Positions 26,880-37,673 are shown, counted from the first letter of the stretch. The stretch is 64,000 nucleotides of DNA from Halobacillus litoralis (GCF_020524085.2 NZ_CP129016.1:3652001-3716000), one strand, 5' to 3'. The notes: generated by a model from the letters alone, not told the origin. Made by a program: numbers and translations.

Positions 26880-27470
26880 TCAGTTTTTGGTTTTATCCAG
26901 TTCTTTTAAGATGTTTTCTGTATCACGATCTTCATCATGAGTCAGAACTTCATCAACAGGCTGGTAGGACTTCCCGTAAAATTCTTTATCCTTATACGTA
27001 TGAATTTCTGTGTACATCTCTTTCATTTGTTTGTAGATTTGCTCTTCAGAGGCATCTTCTGGAGACCAGTAAAGGATTTCCATCTGATTAAGTTCGTCTG
27101 TAACCACAGAACGTCTTGTGTATCCGATAGATTTTGCATGCTTGAATCCTTCACGTTGATAAAAACGGAGCCTTGCTTCGGTATCCGAGTCCTCATAGTC
27201 GACAGGTTCCACTTCAAGGATGATCGGCTTCCCTTTCGCCTTCATTTTTTCGATGAGTTTATGACCAAGACCTTGACCACGCGAAGCAGTGGAAACGTAT
27301 ACATAGTCGATAAAAAGAAAAGAATCAAATTCCGCGTACATAAGGACGTGGTTTTCTCCCTCATCTTTGTAGTACACATTACTTTTTTCTTTCAATAATG
27401 CTTCCATGTGTTCTTTCGATTTCATTTCCTCTACTGGGAAATACTCGTTCAACTTCTCATACCAATTCAT
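26880..27470 (-). CDS. yjbC: GNAT family N-acetyltransferase YjbC
   Basis: A 196-residue GNAT protein. The acetyl-CoA-binding loop is STASRGQGLGHKLIEKMKAKG at about 61-81; VYVSTASRGQG is the beta4-alpha3 crossing. A charged C-terminal tail follows (DEDRDTENILKELDKTKN). In B. subtilis yjbC lies directly upstream of spx in one operon and responds to salt and cell-wall stress; here a 283-base gap with a terminator separates them. The acceptor is unknown. Confidence 0.88.
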   Translation of the reverse strand: MNWYEKLNEYFPVEEMKSKEHMEALLKEKSNVYYKDEGENHVLMYAEFDSFLFIDYVYVSTASRGQGLGHKLIEKMKAKGKPIILEVEPVDYEDSDTEARLRFYQREGFKHAKSIGYTRRSVVTDELNQMEILYWSPEDASEEQIYKQMKEMYTEIHTYKDKEFYGKSYQPVDEVLTHDEDRDTENILKELDKTKN

Positions 27471-27695
27471 TGATCTACTCCCTTATGATTAGTCATTCTC
27501 TATTATACCGAATAATCATTCAGTTGTTAAATGCTATTCTATACACTTACTTTTGCATTTGTAGTGTCAGCTGTGTATAGAATGTGGAAGAATCCTTTAA
27601 GGTATGCTTTATTTATCCATTTCCTAAAATGTCCTCTAAGAAACATCCTTCATCCTTTTTTACCTTTAAAAGTTTCAGATAAGCTCCCTATACTT

Positions 27696-27935
27696 GAAGA
27701 CTCGATTTCGAGATGCTTTTGGGTTTCGTTGCCGAGGTTGAGCGTCAGGGGTGGCTGGGAAGCTACTCGCTTTCCTGTGGGGGAGTGGCGAGCTTCCTCC
27801 CACGGGAGTCTCGCAGCTTCCCAACCACCCCATTCGATATAGGTGAGAAACGAACCCCTGTACCAAGAAGGAGGGCTCCCATTATCCCCTCCCAAGCAAG
27901 CACAAAGAGCTCTGTATGAACAATTTTCGCTCTAA
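27696..27935. repeat. dispersed palindromic repeat, copy B
   Basis: Part of the 760-base non-coding gap between yjbC and the DUF4015 gene. It begins with GAAGACTCGATTTCGAGATG (27696-27715), the terminal motif also seen in copy C, has a core of 84 bases (27748-27831) whose arms GGGGTGG.TGGGAAGCT and AGCTTCCCA.CCACCCC pair with one mismatch, and then a partial, inverted version of the adjacent conserved block (GGTGAGAAACGAACCCC and onward). Several short open frames fall in it and are accidental. Confidence 0.75.
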
Positions 27936-28000
27936 ATTCCCGCTGACGAGAGTAAATATCATCCACTTCCCACAATCATATAAACTGATTTTTCCAGTAG

Positions 28001-28180
28001 AGGTTTCGAGAATCTTCCTTGGTAAAGGGGCGGAGGGGAATGGTGAGACTCCTGCGGGAAAAAAGTGCAGGGTGAGACCCCACAGGACGCAGTCCGAGGA
28101 GGCACACCGCGCTCCCGCGGAAAGCGAGCTATTCTCCGTAGCCCCCATCCACTCAACCAAAGTCTCGAAACTGAGTCTTC
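28001..28180. repeat. dispersed palindromic repeat, copy D
   Basis: A second repeat in the same gap. Its core (28028-28148) is the reverse complement of copy A's core with only scattered differences (GAGACCCCACA and GCTCCCGCGGAAAGCGAG are shared). It ends in AGTCTCGAAACTGAGTCTTC (28161-28180). Copies B and D lie head to tail within 500 bases. Confidence 0.78.
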
Positions 28181-28230
28181 CACAAGACTGCCATTATCTT
28201 CAATAAAGGAAAAAGTGTGGAATCTTTTTA

Positions 28231-29451
28231 CTAATCTAAGGGTGTATAGTCTACGCCTTTCGTGTAGTTGTTTCCAGCATTCCATAGGAGGAATTCGTTG
28301 ATCCCGTTCTCGTTTAAAGCACGGATTTGAGCTTCCACCTCGGCTTTCCCGTATTGTTTCGTAGGTCCAGAGTACAGCCACGGAGCTTCGAAATCCTGAA
28401 GCCAAGGACGGGAAGTTGGTGAATTCTCCAATGTTTCCAATACCTCGTTCTCTACTTTAGCGTATTCACTTATTAGACGGTAAGGTTCGGTATCTGGTTT
28501 GGAGATTCCAAAATACGGTCCCCAGTGGCTTGGATAAATCATAGAAGAGATGACGTCAACGTTGGATGAGATTTTTGAGAAATTCTGCCCGATATTCGGT
28601 GCTTCTGTAATAGTCGCTGCATAACCAAAGATATCCACAGATACATCAACCCCATAATACTCCAACTCTTTACTGGCATATTCTACAAAGTCCGTAACAG
28701 CCTGTACACGTTTTTGTACGTTGTCTATGTCCATATCTCCATATTTCCCTTGGCCGTATTCCAATACACCATCACGGCTTCCAAAGCCCTCTGGGAAGCG
28801 AACATAATCGTACTGAATTTCCTCAAATCCCATTTCTGCTGCTATTTTGGCAAGCTCTACATTATATTCCCATACTTCTTCCATAAATGGATTGACGAAT
28901 GATTCACCTTTTCCATTTTTCCAAACTTGACCGTTTTTTGTGAAAGATAAGTCTGGACGCTTTTCCGCTAGTAAGCTGTCCTTAAATACAACCACTCGAG
29001 CAATTGGATAGATTCCCTTTTCTTCTAGTTCTTCTAACATCGCACGAGGATCATCTATAAACCCTTCAGCAACGTCCGCATAAGGAGAACCTTCTTCAGG
29101 CTCGAACGTGATGTTCCCCTTATCCTCCTTTATATCAATGACCATGGCGTTCAGTTCTGTATCTTCAACCAGCTTCGTAAGCTCTGCCATCTTCGCTCCA
29201 CCCGCAGAAGGTCCCGTTACAAAAATACCTCTGACGGCATCTGGGTATTCGAAGGTCAGTCCAGAGTTATATGTAAACCGTGCTGCTGGACTAGGAACGG
29301 CTAATTCCTTCAAACCCGATTGTTTTTTCGTAAGCATCGCGACCTCTTTCGCTCCTTCTCCACCTTCGGCCTTAACGTTATGTAATGACCCCATCATTCC
29401 GAAAAAGAGAATCCCCGTGAAAATAATCATCCATAGTTGTCTTTTCCCCAT
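28231..29451 (-). CDS. putative glycoside hydrolase, DUF4015 family, secreted
   Basis: A 406-residue secreted protein. Signal peptide at 1-28 (MGKRQLWMIIFTGILFFGMM...), then a TIM-barrel domain of the DUF4015 family from about 75 (RGIFVTGPSAGGAKM, KITFEPEEGSPYADVAEG), with DYVRFPEGFG and the DIFGYA segment. Family members are predicted glycoside hydrolases of unknown substrate, often cell-wall or exopolysaccharide related. Start ATG 29451; an ATG two codons earlier lies too near the AGGAG site. It is not in the equivalent B. subtilis gene order and sits next to the repeats. Confidence 0.8.
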   Translation of the reverse strand: MGKRQLWMIIFTGILFFGMMGSLHNVKAEGGEGAKEVAMLTKKQSGLKELAVPSPAARFTYNSGLTFEYPDAVRGIFVTGPSAGGAKMAELTKLVEDTELNAMVIDIKEDKGNITFEPEEGSPYADVAEGFIDDPRAMLEELEEKGIYPIARVVVFKDSLLAEKRPDLSFTKNGQVWKNGKGESFVNPFMEEVWEYNVELAKIAAEMGFEEIQYDYVRFPEGFGSRDGVLEYGQGKYGDMDIDNVQKRVQAVTDFVEYASKELEYYGVDVSVDIFGYAATITEAPNIGQNFSKISSNVDVISSMIYPSHWGPYFGISKPDTEPYRLISEYAKVENEVLETLENSPTSRPWLQDFEAPWLYSGPTKQYGKAEVEAQIRALNENGINEFLLWNAGNNYTKGVDYTPLD

Positions 29452-29580
29452 GTGCATCCTACTCCTATCCTAATTTCTTCTAATCTTTATTATAAAAGAG
29501 GATGAGCATTTATAACAGAGCTGCCTGACATTTTTTCATAATTTTTCCCTATTGCACAACCAATTTCCTAAACATAGATA

Positions 29581-29614
29581 AAAAAAGACTCTGTCACTTC
29601 GACAGAGTCTTTTC
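29581..29614 (-). terminator. terminator of oppABCDF
   Basis: AAAAGACTCTGTC and GACAGAGTCTTTT around ACTTC; T-run on the minus strand, 7 bases past the oppF stop. Confidence 0.9.
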
Positions 29615-29620
29615 ATCATT

Positions 29621-30559
29621 TTATTCTCCCGTACCGTGCTCACGTTGGTACTGCTCGAATTCTTTTGTAGTACAAAGAACATAGTGACCAGGACGTACTT
29701 CCCGGAACTCTGGTTCTTCACTTGAATCATGTTTCGTAGGATCATAAGTGAAACGCTCACGAGAACGTTCGTAATCCGGATCGGGTAATGGAATGGCAGA
29801 TAGTAGAGACTGTGTATAGGGATGAATCGGGTGCTTATACAATTCATCTGCATCCGCAAGCTCAACCATTTTACCAAAATACATAACGCCAATTCGATCA
29901 CTGATATATTTGACCATCGACAAATCGTGGGCGATGAACAAATAAGTTAAGCCTTTTTCGTCTTGAAGCTTTTTCAAAAGGTTAACCACTTGTGCCTGAA
30001 TGGAAACATCAAGGGCAGATATCGGCTCATCAGCGATGATGAAGCTTGGATCTACTGCGAGGGCACGGGCGATACCGATACGTTGACGCTGACCGCCACT
30101 GAATTCGTGCGGGTAACGGTTGGCGTGCTCTTTATTCAATCCGACCGTTTCCAACAACTCGTGGACTTTTGCTTTACGGGCTTTTGAATCTTTCGCTAGC
30201 CCATGGATGTCCATTCCTTCTGCAATAATATCTTCAACCTTCATACGAGGGTTCAATGAGGCATAAGGATCCTGGAAAATCATTTGCATTTCACGGTTAA
30301 ATCTTTTCAGGTCTTCACGAGACTTTTTCCCATGTACGTTTTCCCCATCAAAAATAACTTCTCCATCTGTTGCATCGTACAAACGAATGATGGTTCGTCC
30401 GGTTGTAGATTTACCACAACCAGATTCGCCAACCAGACCGAATGTTTCTCCTTTGTAGATGCTGAAGTTCAAACCGTCCACAGCTTTTACTACACTATGC
30501 CGGCCTGTTTTGAAATGTTGTTTTAGATTTTTGATTTCGACTAGTTTTTCTTGACTCAT
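29621..30559 (-). CDS. oppF: oligopeptide ABC transporter ATP-binding protein OppF
   Basis: A 312-residue ATPase. Walker A GESGCGKSTTG (about 44-54), signature SGGQRQRIGIARAL, Walker B FIIADEPISALDVS, switch His in FIAHDLSMVKYISD; the C-terminal extension typical of OppF is present. With OppD it powers import of peptides from the OppA-OppBC complex at the membrane. Its start overlaps the oppD stop by 4 bases. Last gene of the operon and followed by a terminator. Confidence 0.95.
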   Translation of the reverse strand: MSQEKLVEIKNLKQHFKTGRHSVVKAVDGLNFSIYKGETFGLVGESGCGKSTTGRTIIRLYDATDGEVIFDGENVHGKKSREDLKRFNREMQMIFQDPYASLNPRMKVEDIIAEGMDIHGLAKDSKARKAKVHELLETVGLNKEHANRYPHEFSGGQRQRIGIARALAVDPSFIIADEPISALDVSIQAQVVNLLKKLQDEKGLTYLFIAHDLSMVKYISDRIGVMYFGKMVELADADELYKHPIHPYTQSLLSAIPLPDPDYERSRERFTYDPTKHDSSEEPEFREVRPGHYVLCTTKEFEQYQREHGTGE

Positions 30560-31614
30560 ACTCGTTCACCTTCCGAACTGCTGGATGAATTCGCCATACC
30601 TTCCATACGCTTTTTCACCGCTGCTGGTGGTTCAATCTTCGGTGCATGCTCATGAAGCAACCAAGTAGCTGCGTAATGTGAATCACTAACCTTGAACATT
30701 GGTGGTTCTTGTTCAAAGTCGATCTTCATCGCATATTGGTTACGCGCAGCAAAAGCGTCTCCTTTTGGTGGATCCAGTAAATCTGGCGGCGTACCAGGAA
30801 TAGCGAAGAGCTCTTCATCTTCACTATCAAGAGAAGGCATAGAACCTAAAAGCCCCCATGTGTACGGGTGTTGAGGATTGTAGAAAATATCATCTACTGT
30901 CCCAATTTCGACAATTTTACCAGCATACATAACCGCTACTCGATCGGCTACGTTTGCTACAACACCAAGGTCGTGAGTGATGAAAATGGTTGCTGAATCT
31001 GTTTTCTTTTGAATATCCTTCATCAGCTCCAGAATTTGAGCTTGAATGGTTACATCCAAGGCAGTTGTAGGCTCATCGGCAATCAAAAGTTTCGGGTTAC
31101 ACGCCAATGCAATGGCAACAACCACACGTTGTCTCATCCCACCAGAGAATTGGTGAGGGTATTGTTTCATACGATTTTCGGCATCTGGGATACCCACAAG
31201 TTCGAGTAATTCCATGACACGTTTACGTGCCTGCGGCTTACTCATTTTCTGGTGTTTAATCAGACCTTCCATGATCTGATTTCCAACTTTCATCGTCGGG
31301 TTCAAAGAAGTCATAGGATCCTGGAAGATCATCGACATTTCTTTACCACGAATCTTCTGCATTTGTTTTTCAGTCATTTTTGCAAGGTCACGGCCTTCAA
31401 AAATGATTTCTCCTTCTTTGATACGACCCGGCGGTTTTGGAATCAAGTGCATGAGAGCTTTAGTTGTAACGGATTTACCGGAACCAGACTCTCCTACAAT
31501 CGCTAAAGTTTCACCTTTTTTCACATCAAAATTTACGCCACGTACTGCTTTGACTTCACCACTGTAGGTGTCAAAGGAGACGTGCAGGTTTTTAACATCT
31601 AGTAGTTTTTCCAT
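30556..31614 (-). CDS. oppD: oligopeptide ABC transporter ATP-binding protein OppD
   Basis: A 352-residue ATPase with Walker [13 protein letters not shown], signature [14 protein letters not shown], Walker [15 protein letters not shown] and [14 protein letters not shown]. It pairs with OppF. Start taken at ATG 31614 ([14 protein letters not shown], like B. subtilis OppD); a GTG three codons earlier is closer to the AGGAGGTAG site, so either start is possible. It sits 16 bases downstream of oppC and overlaps oppF by 4 bases. Confidence 0.95.
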   Translation of the reverse strand: MEKLLDVKNLHVSFDTYSGEVKAVRGVNFDVKKGETLAIVGESGSGKSVTTKALMHLIPKPPGRIKEGEIIFEGRDLAKMTEKQMQKIRGKEMSMIFQDPMTSLNPTMKVGNQIMEGLIKHQKMSKPQARKRVMELLELVGIPDAENRMKQYPHQFSGGMRQRVVVAIALACNPKLLIADEPTTALDVTIQAQILELMKDIQKKTDSATIFITHDLGVVANVADRVAVMYAGKIVEIGTVDDIFYNPQHPYTWGLLGSMPSLDSEDEELFAIPGTPPDLLDPPKGDAFAARNQYAMKIDFEQEPPMFKVSDSHYAATWLLHEHAPKIEPPAAVKKRMEGMANSSSSSEGERV

Positions 31615-31630
31615 TTTGTACACCTACCTC

Positions 31631-32761
31631 CTATTCGCGCATCTTCGGATCGAATGCATCACGAAGACCATCAGCTAAGACGTTAAAGGCAATCATGATA
31701 AGGGAAATTATAATTGCCGGGAACAATAGAATGTGCGGATAAATCTGCAAGGATTGGAATCCGGCATTGATTAGTGTTCCTAGAGAAGCCATCGGTGTTG
31801 GAAGACCAAGTCCGATAAAGCTTAAAAATGCTTCAAAGAATATCGCTGAAGGAATTGAGAACATCGTATTGATGATAATCAATCCTAATGTGTTTGGAAT
31901 CAAATGTCTTTGCAGGATACGGCTATCCTTCGCACCTAAAGTGCGGGAGGCCAGTACGAATTCCTGGTTTTTCAGCTTTAAGATTTGCCCTCGTACGATC
32001 CTGGCCATCCCTATCCACCCAGCTATTGCTAGTGCAATGGTAATGGATAAGATCCCCGGTTCAAGAATCAGAATCATCAGGATTACGAGAACAAGGTTCG
32101 GAATACCGACAAGTATTTCAATGAAACGCTGCATGTAGTTATCGACACGGCCGCCATAGTAGGCAGAGATTCCGCCATAAGCTACACCAATAAACATATC
32201 AATAACTGCAGCTAGGAATGCGATGTATAGAGATACACGCGTTCCCATCCATGTACGTGTCCATTGATCACGGCCCAGACCGTCTGTACCAAACCAGAAG
32301 TTTTCGTCCATATCTTTCGCACCATAGACGTCATAAGTGGCTCTAACTTCTGCCGCCTCACCATTGGAGCCATCGTTTAATACTTCTGTCGTGATAAACT
32401 CTTCCTGATTGTTAAAACGCATTAAAGCTTTCTTTTCTGCATCTTCCAATGTGCCGGCGGATTGGACATCAGAAAGTGTCCCATCCATTCCAAGCCAACC
32501 AAGGCCTTCCACTTTAGGTGGCATTTTTGCACGAGAAAGGTCTTGTTCATACTGTCCATAATCATTCATATATGGACCAAAAGCAGCCATTAATGTCAAA
32601 ACAATCAACACAGCCAGGCCAATCATCGCTCCTACGTTCTTACGTAGACGGATGAAGGAATCCTGCCAAAAAGATAGGCTCGGCCGAGAAATTTTATCTA
32701 TTTCTGTCTCTTTTGTTTCTACGGGCACAAATAAATCTTTCGATGGTTTATGGTTATCCAT
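31631..32761 (-). CDS. oppC: oligopeptide ABC transporter permease OppC, with an inserted segment
   Basis: A 376-residue permease with six membrane helices and the EAA loop (ASRTLGAKDSRILQRHLIPN, about 275-294). It is some 70 residues longer than B. subtilis OppC (305 aa). The extra part is a hydrophilic segment of about 60 residues (roughly 87-148), between the first helix and the conserved ENFWFGTDGLGRD, and so faces outside. Related inserts occur in some Bacilli. It forms the channel with OppB. 9 bases from oppB. Confidence 0.93.
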   Translation of the reverse strand: MDNHKPSKDLFVPVETKETEIDKISRPSLSFWQDSFIRLRKNVGAMIGLAVLIVLTLMAAFGPYMNDYGQYEQDLSRAKMPPKVEGLGWLGMDGTLSDVQSAGTLEDAEKKALMRFNNQEEFITTEVLNDGSNGEAAEVRATYDVYGAKDMDENFWFGTDGLGRDQWTRTWMGTRVSLYIAFLAAVIDMFIGVAYGGISAYYGGRVDNYMQRFIEILVGIPNLVLVILMILILEPGILSITIALAIAGWIGMARIVRGQILKLKNQEFVLASRTLGAKDSRILQRHLIPNTLGLIIINTMFSIPSAIFFEAFLSFIGLGLPTPMASLGTLINAGFQSLQIYPHILLFPAIIISLIMIAFNVLADGLRDAFDPKMRE

Positions 32762-32769
32762 ATCTTAGA

Positions 32770-33696
32770 TTACTCTCCTTCCGCCAGTCGAATTCTAGGG
32801 TCAATGACTCCATAAAGCAAGTCGATGACCAGGATGATGAAAATAAATAGGAAAGCAATTAAAAGGGTTGTTCCCATAATGATTGGGTAATCATTCATAT
32901 TGATCGCCTTAACGAACTGCTCACCAATTCCAGGTACGGCAAAGATATTCTCAATAACAAGTGTACCGGTCATCAACCCTATAGCTAGCGGTCCCAACAC
33001 TGTAATCAATGGAATTAAAGCGTTTCTTAAACCGTGCTTAAATACAACACCGACTTTATTCACACCCTTGGCACGGGCTGTCACAATATAATCAGATCCC
33101 ATAACCTCAAGCATTTCTGTTCTCATAAAACGGGCAGCAATTGCAATTGGGAAGATGGCCAACGAAACGGTTGGTAGTATGGTATATTCCCAGCCTTCCC
33201 ACAGGGCAACTGGCAACCAGCCAAATTTAACGCCAATGTAAAATTGTAGCACACCAGCAAATACAAACGATGGAACCGACTGCCCTAATACAGCTAGGAA
33301 CGTCGATGTATAATCCATGATGCCATTATGATAAATGGCAGACACTAACCCTAACAACATACCGATAATTGTCCCAATAACCATTGCTTGGAAACCAAGC
33401 TGCATGGAAGGACCGATACGCTCCATAATGATATTCGTTACTTCACGGTTATCAAACTGGAAGGAAATACCCAAGTCACCTTGAGCTAAGTTGACCATAT
33501 AGTTGAAATACTGCACTGGAACTGGATCATTCAATCCGTATTTTTCTAACACGACTGCTTGCTGTTCATCTGATAATTTATCTGCAGCACTTAGGGGAGT
33601 ACCTGGTAAAAACTTCATCAGAAAGAACGTTAAGGTAGCAATCAAAAACATCGTTATAACCATATAAATTAAACGCTGGGTAATATAACGAGCCAT
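32770..33696 (-). CDS. oppB: oligopeptide ABC transporter permease OppB
   Basis: A 308-residue permease, six helices, normal length. N-terminus MARYITQRLIYMVITMFLIATLTFFLMKFLPGTPL is typical, and the EAA loop is DYIVTARAKGVNKVGVVFKHGLRNALIP. It forms the membrane channel with OppC. It follows the oppA-oppB intergenic hairpin, so its level is probably below that of oppA. Confidence 0.95.
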   Translation of the reverse strand: MARYITQRLIYMVITMFLIATLTFFLMKFLPGTPLSAADKLSDEQQAVVLEKYGLNDPVPVQYFNYMVNLAQGDLGISFQFDNREVTNIIMERIGPSMQLGFQAMVIGTIIGMLLGLVSAIYHNGIMDYTSTFLAVLGQSVPSFVFAGVLQFYIGVKFGWLPVALWEGWEYTILPTVSLAIFPIAIAARFMRTEMLEVMGSDYIVTARAKGVNKVGVVFKHGLRNALIPLITVLGPLAIGLMTGTLVIENIFAVPGIGEQFVKAINMNDYPIIMGTTLLIAFLFIFIILVIDLLYGVIDPRIRLAEGE

Positions 33697-33792
33697 TTTA
33701 ACACCTCCGAATGTGTGTACCTACAAACTTTCTCTTCTTGTTGTAATTGACAGAAATTTGTCTATAATCTGAATAATTTGATGGCAGGGAAA

Positions 33793-33833
33793 AAGAGAGC
33801 ATATGCCAACACGTTGGACATATACTCTCTCCC
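33793..33833 (-). terminator. intercistronic hairpin after oppA
   Basis: On the minus strand AGAGAGTATATG pairs with CATATGCTCTCT around a CCAAC/GTTGG inner stem, then TTTTTC. It lies between oppA and oppB and probably ends a share of transcripts so that oppA is made in excess. Confidence 0.7.
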
Positions 33834-33877
33834 CCCTTTAAAGCAAGCCTATATGTGGTTGGGAATTCTTATTTCAA

Positions 33878-35581
33878 TTATTTACCTTCGATATAAGCAT
33901 ACTTGTAAGTGTAGTCAGGTCCCATTGGCTGAGCAATTACACCTTTAACATAAGGCTTCCAAAGTTGAGCAGATGCACGCTGATAAAGTGGAGCAAGAAC
34001 TGCATCGTCTTGGATTAGAATTTTTTCAGCTTCTAGGAAAGTTTCAAAACGTTCAACAGGCTCTTGTGCAAGCTCATTGTTCGCTTTTTCAATTAGACCA
34101 TCGTACTCTTCAGAAGAATAACCAGTCTTATTGTTTCCACCATCTGTGATAAACATGTTCAGGAATGTGTTCGGGTCGATGTAGTCAGGACCCCAACCAG
34201 AGTTCTGGATATCATATTCCATGTTTTCATCACGCTGAAGGCGCTCTTTAAAAGGTACAGATTGAACTTTAACAGTCAAACCTTCAAGCTGCTCAAGCTG
34301 GTCCTTGATGTAAGCGTCCAAGTTTTGAGCTACTTCACTGTCGCCACCTAGGTAGCCAAGTTCAATTGAATCTTGACCAAGCTCTTCTTTAGCTTTAGAC
34401 CAAAGTTCTTGAGCCTGCTCTACATTTGTTTCAATTAGATCACCGTTAAGTTCACGGAAATCTTCATCAGTTTCAGGGTGTTTCGTGAAGTTCTGTGGTA
34501 CGTGACCAACAGCAGGGATAGATCCGTTGTTCAAGATAACATCAACCATGGATTGACGGTCGATGACCATTTGAATTGCTTTACGAGCATTAACGTTACC
34601 CAATACTTCGTTTTCATGGTTCATCTTCAAGTAGAACAATACTGGCTCTTCTTCAATTTGGAACTCGTCAGAAGTACGGTATTGGTCTACAAATTCTGCA
34701 GAAAGACCAGTACGGTCAATTTCACCAGTGTCATAAAGGTTTACAGCTGTAGATGTTTCTTTAACAACTTTAACGTTGATTTTTTCAAGTTTTACATTTT
34801 CTGCATCCCAGTAATCCTGGTTCTTTTCAAGCGTCCAGCCTTCACCGTGGCTCCACTCAGTAAGAACGAATGGACCGTTGGAAAGTAGCGCGTCCGCTTC
34901 AAGTGCGTAATCTTCACCTTTTTCTTCAACAAATGCTTTGTTCAATGGTAGGAATGTACCGAAAGCAGTCAAAGATTCGAAGTAAGGAACTGGCTTTTCA
35001 AGCTCTACAACAAGTGTGTAGTCGCCATCAGCCTTAACACCAAGCTCTTCGACAGGTACTTCACCGTCAACGACAGCTTGTGCGTTCTTAATAACTCCAC
35101 CCATCATGTATGGGCCGTACTCAGAACCTGTATCAGGATTTACAGCACGTTGCCAAGCGTAAACGAAATCGTTCGCTGTGACAGGATCGCCGTTTGACCA
35201 AACAGCGTCTTCACGAAGGTTGAACGTCCATGTAAGACCGTCTTCACTTACTTCGTGGTCTTTTGCAATTCCTGGTTCTGGCTGAGCGTTCTCACCTAGA
35301 CGATAAAGACCGTCTGTTGTAGAACCTAGCCATTGGAATGCTACAGCGTCAGTTGCAAGAGATGCGTCCATTGTTGGAATCTCTGCACTGTCTACAATGT
35401 TAAGTACTTGTTCTCCTGAAGCTTCTCCGTCTTCACCGGAAGTATCTTCAGTGTCTGTTGTTTCCTCAGAGTCAGCATCGTCTGTGGAATTTGACGTATC
35501 GTCTGATCCACCAGAACAAGCTGCGAGGAACATGCTAAGTACTAGTGCAAGTACTAGCAATAACCAATTTGTCTTTTTCAT
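33878..35581 (-). CDS. oppA: oligopeptide-binding lipoprotein OppA
   Basis: A 567-residue solute-binding protein of family 5. Signal peptide with lipobox LAAC, Cys22 (MKKTNWLLLVLALVLSMFLAAC), then an acidic, low-complexity linker (about 23-58), then the peptide-binding domain with the family piece WTFNLREDAVWSNGDPVTANDFVYAW. It captures peptides outside the membrane and hands them to OppBC. RBS AGGGGAGG. Upstream is a TATAAT (35647-35652) with a weak -35 and a CodY-like box in the leader. The acidic linker fits life in salt. Confidence 0.95.
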   Translation of the reverse strand: MKKTNWLLLVLALVLSMFLAACSGGSDDTSNSTDDADSEETTDTEDTSGEDGEASGEQVLNIVDSAEIPTMDASLATDAVAFQWLGSTTDGLYRLGENAQPEPGIAKDHEVSEDGLTWTFNLREDAVWSNGDPVTANDFVYAWQRAVNPDTGSEYGPYMMGGVIKNAQAVVDGEVPVEELGVKADGDYTLVVELEKPVPYFESLTAFGTFLPLNKAFVEEKGEDYALEADALLSNGPFVLTEWSHGEGWTLEKNQDYWDAENVKLEKINVKVVKETSTAVNLYDTGEIDRTGLSAEFVDQYRTSDEFQIEEEPVLFYLKMNHENEVLGNVNARKAIQMVIDRQSMVDVILNNGSIPAVGHVPQNFTKHPETDEDFRELNGDLIETNVEQAQELWSKAKEELGQDSIELGYLGGDSEVAQNLDAYIKDQLEQLEGLTVKVQSVPFKERLQRDENMEYDIQNSGWGPDYIDPNTFLNMFITDGGNNKTGYSSEEYDGLIEKANNELAQEPVERFETFLEAEKILIQDDAVLAPLYQRASAQLWKPYVKGVIAQPMGPDYTYKYAYIEGK

Positions 35582-35604
35582 GATCGAAAATGACCTCCCC
35601 TAAA

Positions 35605-35619
35605 AATTTTCTAAAAATT
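35605..35619 (-). promoter_or_regulatory. codY box: CodY-like box in the oppA leader
   Basis: The plus-strand reading AATTTTCTAAAAATT matches 14 of 15 positions of the CodY consensus AATTTTCWGAAAATT; it is a near palindrome, so it fits on either strand. It lies between the oppA TATAAT (35647-35652) and the start codon, where a repressor could block transcription. A weaker 12/15 match lies at 35897-35911. The rest of the 400-base divergent gap (35582-35988) is AT-rich with no other feature I can support. Confidence 0.65.
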
Positions 35620-35988
35620 TGTCGTGGCGTTTTGTCCACATATCGAATTATACAAGTTTTCTAACTATTTTGCATTACCTTTTTTTTTGAAAACTCCCAG
35701 GATTCCCACCATTATTACGTTTCAGTAACACAAAATGAGACTATATACCCAGTTTATTTTACAATATTATAAGCATAAACTTATTATTTATAAGCTGTTA
35801 TGCATAAAAAAAGATATGGGATTTTGAAACATTGTTATTTATTACGGTTATACGTTAAAGCGTTTGAATAAACCATACAATATTTTACCAAAGCTGAATT
35901 TTCTGTTTATTTATTGTGTTAACAATTCCTTCATACTTGCTAAACGTGCTATAATATAGGTCGAGTTTGTATGAAAGGTGGAAATGAT

Positions 35989-36360
35989 GTGACCATCATG
36001 AAAAATAAATGGTTGATGTTCGGTTTAAATATGGCGATCGTTACGATCCTGTTTATCGCTCTCGCCCCTGCTTACGATTTATTTCATTATATTAACCAGC
36101 TCTTCTACATCGCATACTTCTATATATTCATTGGTATTATCATGTGGGTCGTTCGTGGTGGATTCTTTGATGGAATCACTTACGGGTTCAGACGTTTTAC
36201 TAACCGAATGTCTAAACAAAGAGATTACTTGGATGATTGGGAAGAGAAACCCCTCCCCTCTCAAACTGTCCACCAATCTCTACCCAAGTTCTTCTTGTTC
36301 CATGGGACATTGTTAAGCATAAGTTTACTGGCTTTACTTTTTCTTTACTATTCAGGATAA
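35989..36360 (+). CDS. DUF3899 family membrane protein
   Basis: A 123-residue protein with three hydrophobic segments (about 8-29, 36-56 and 103-122). The GGFFDGITYGFRRF motif after the second segment is characteristic of DUF3899. GTG 35989 is 7 bases after AAAGGTGG and is preferred over the ATG at 35998, which is too far. The function of the family is unknown. It lies just upstream of the trpS T-box and divergent from oppA. Confidence 0.72.
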   Translation: MTIMKNKWLMFGLNMAIVTILFIALAPAYDLFHYINQLFYIAYFYIFIGIIMWVVRGGFFDGITYGFRRFTNRMSKQRDYLDDWEEKPLPSQTVHQSLPKFFLFHGTLLSISLLALLFLYYSG

Positions 36361-36364
36361 GTGC

Positions 36365-36393
36365 TTGCATACAATGAATGAATCCGATATAAT
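36365..36393 (+). promoter_or_regulatory. SigA promoter of trpS
   Basis: TTGCAT (36365-36370), a 17-base spacer, TATAAT (36388-36393). The T-box leader begins about 20 bases downstream. Confidence 0.8.
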
Positions 36394-36411
36394 ACTGACT
36401 TACTAATATAG

Positions 36412-37670
<1,259 letters not shown>

Positions 37671-37673
37671 CAA

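Noticed and set aside
27650..28405. Several 63-148 codon open frames on both strands between yjbC and the DUF4015 gene
   Set aside because: They lie in the palindromic repeats B and D, overlap each other, lack ribosome sites and have no recognisable protein features.
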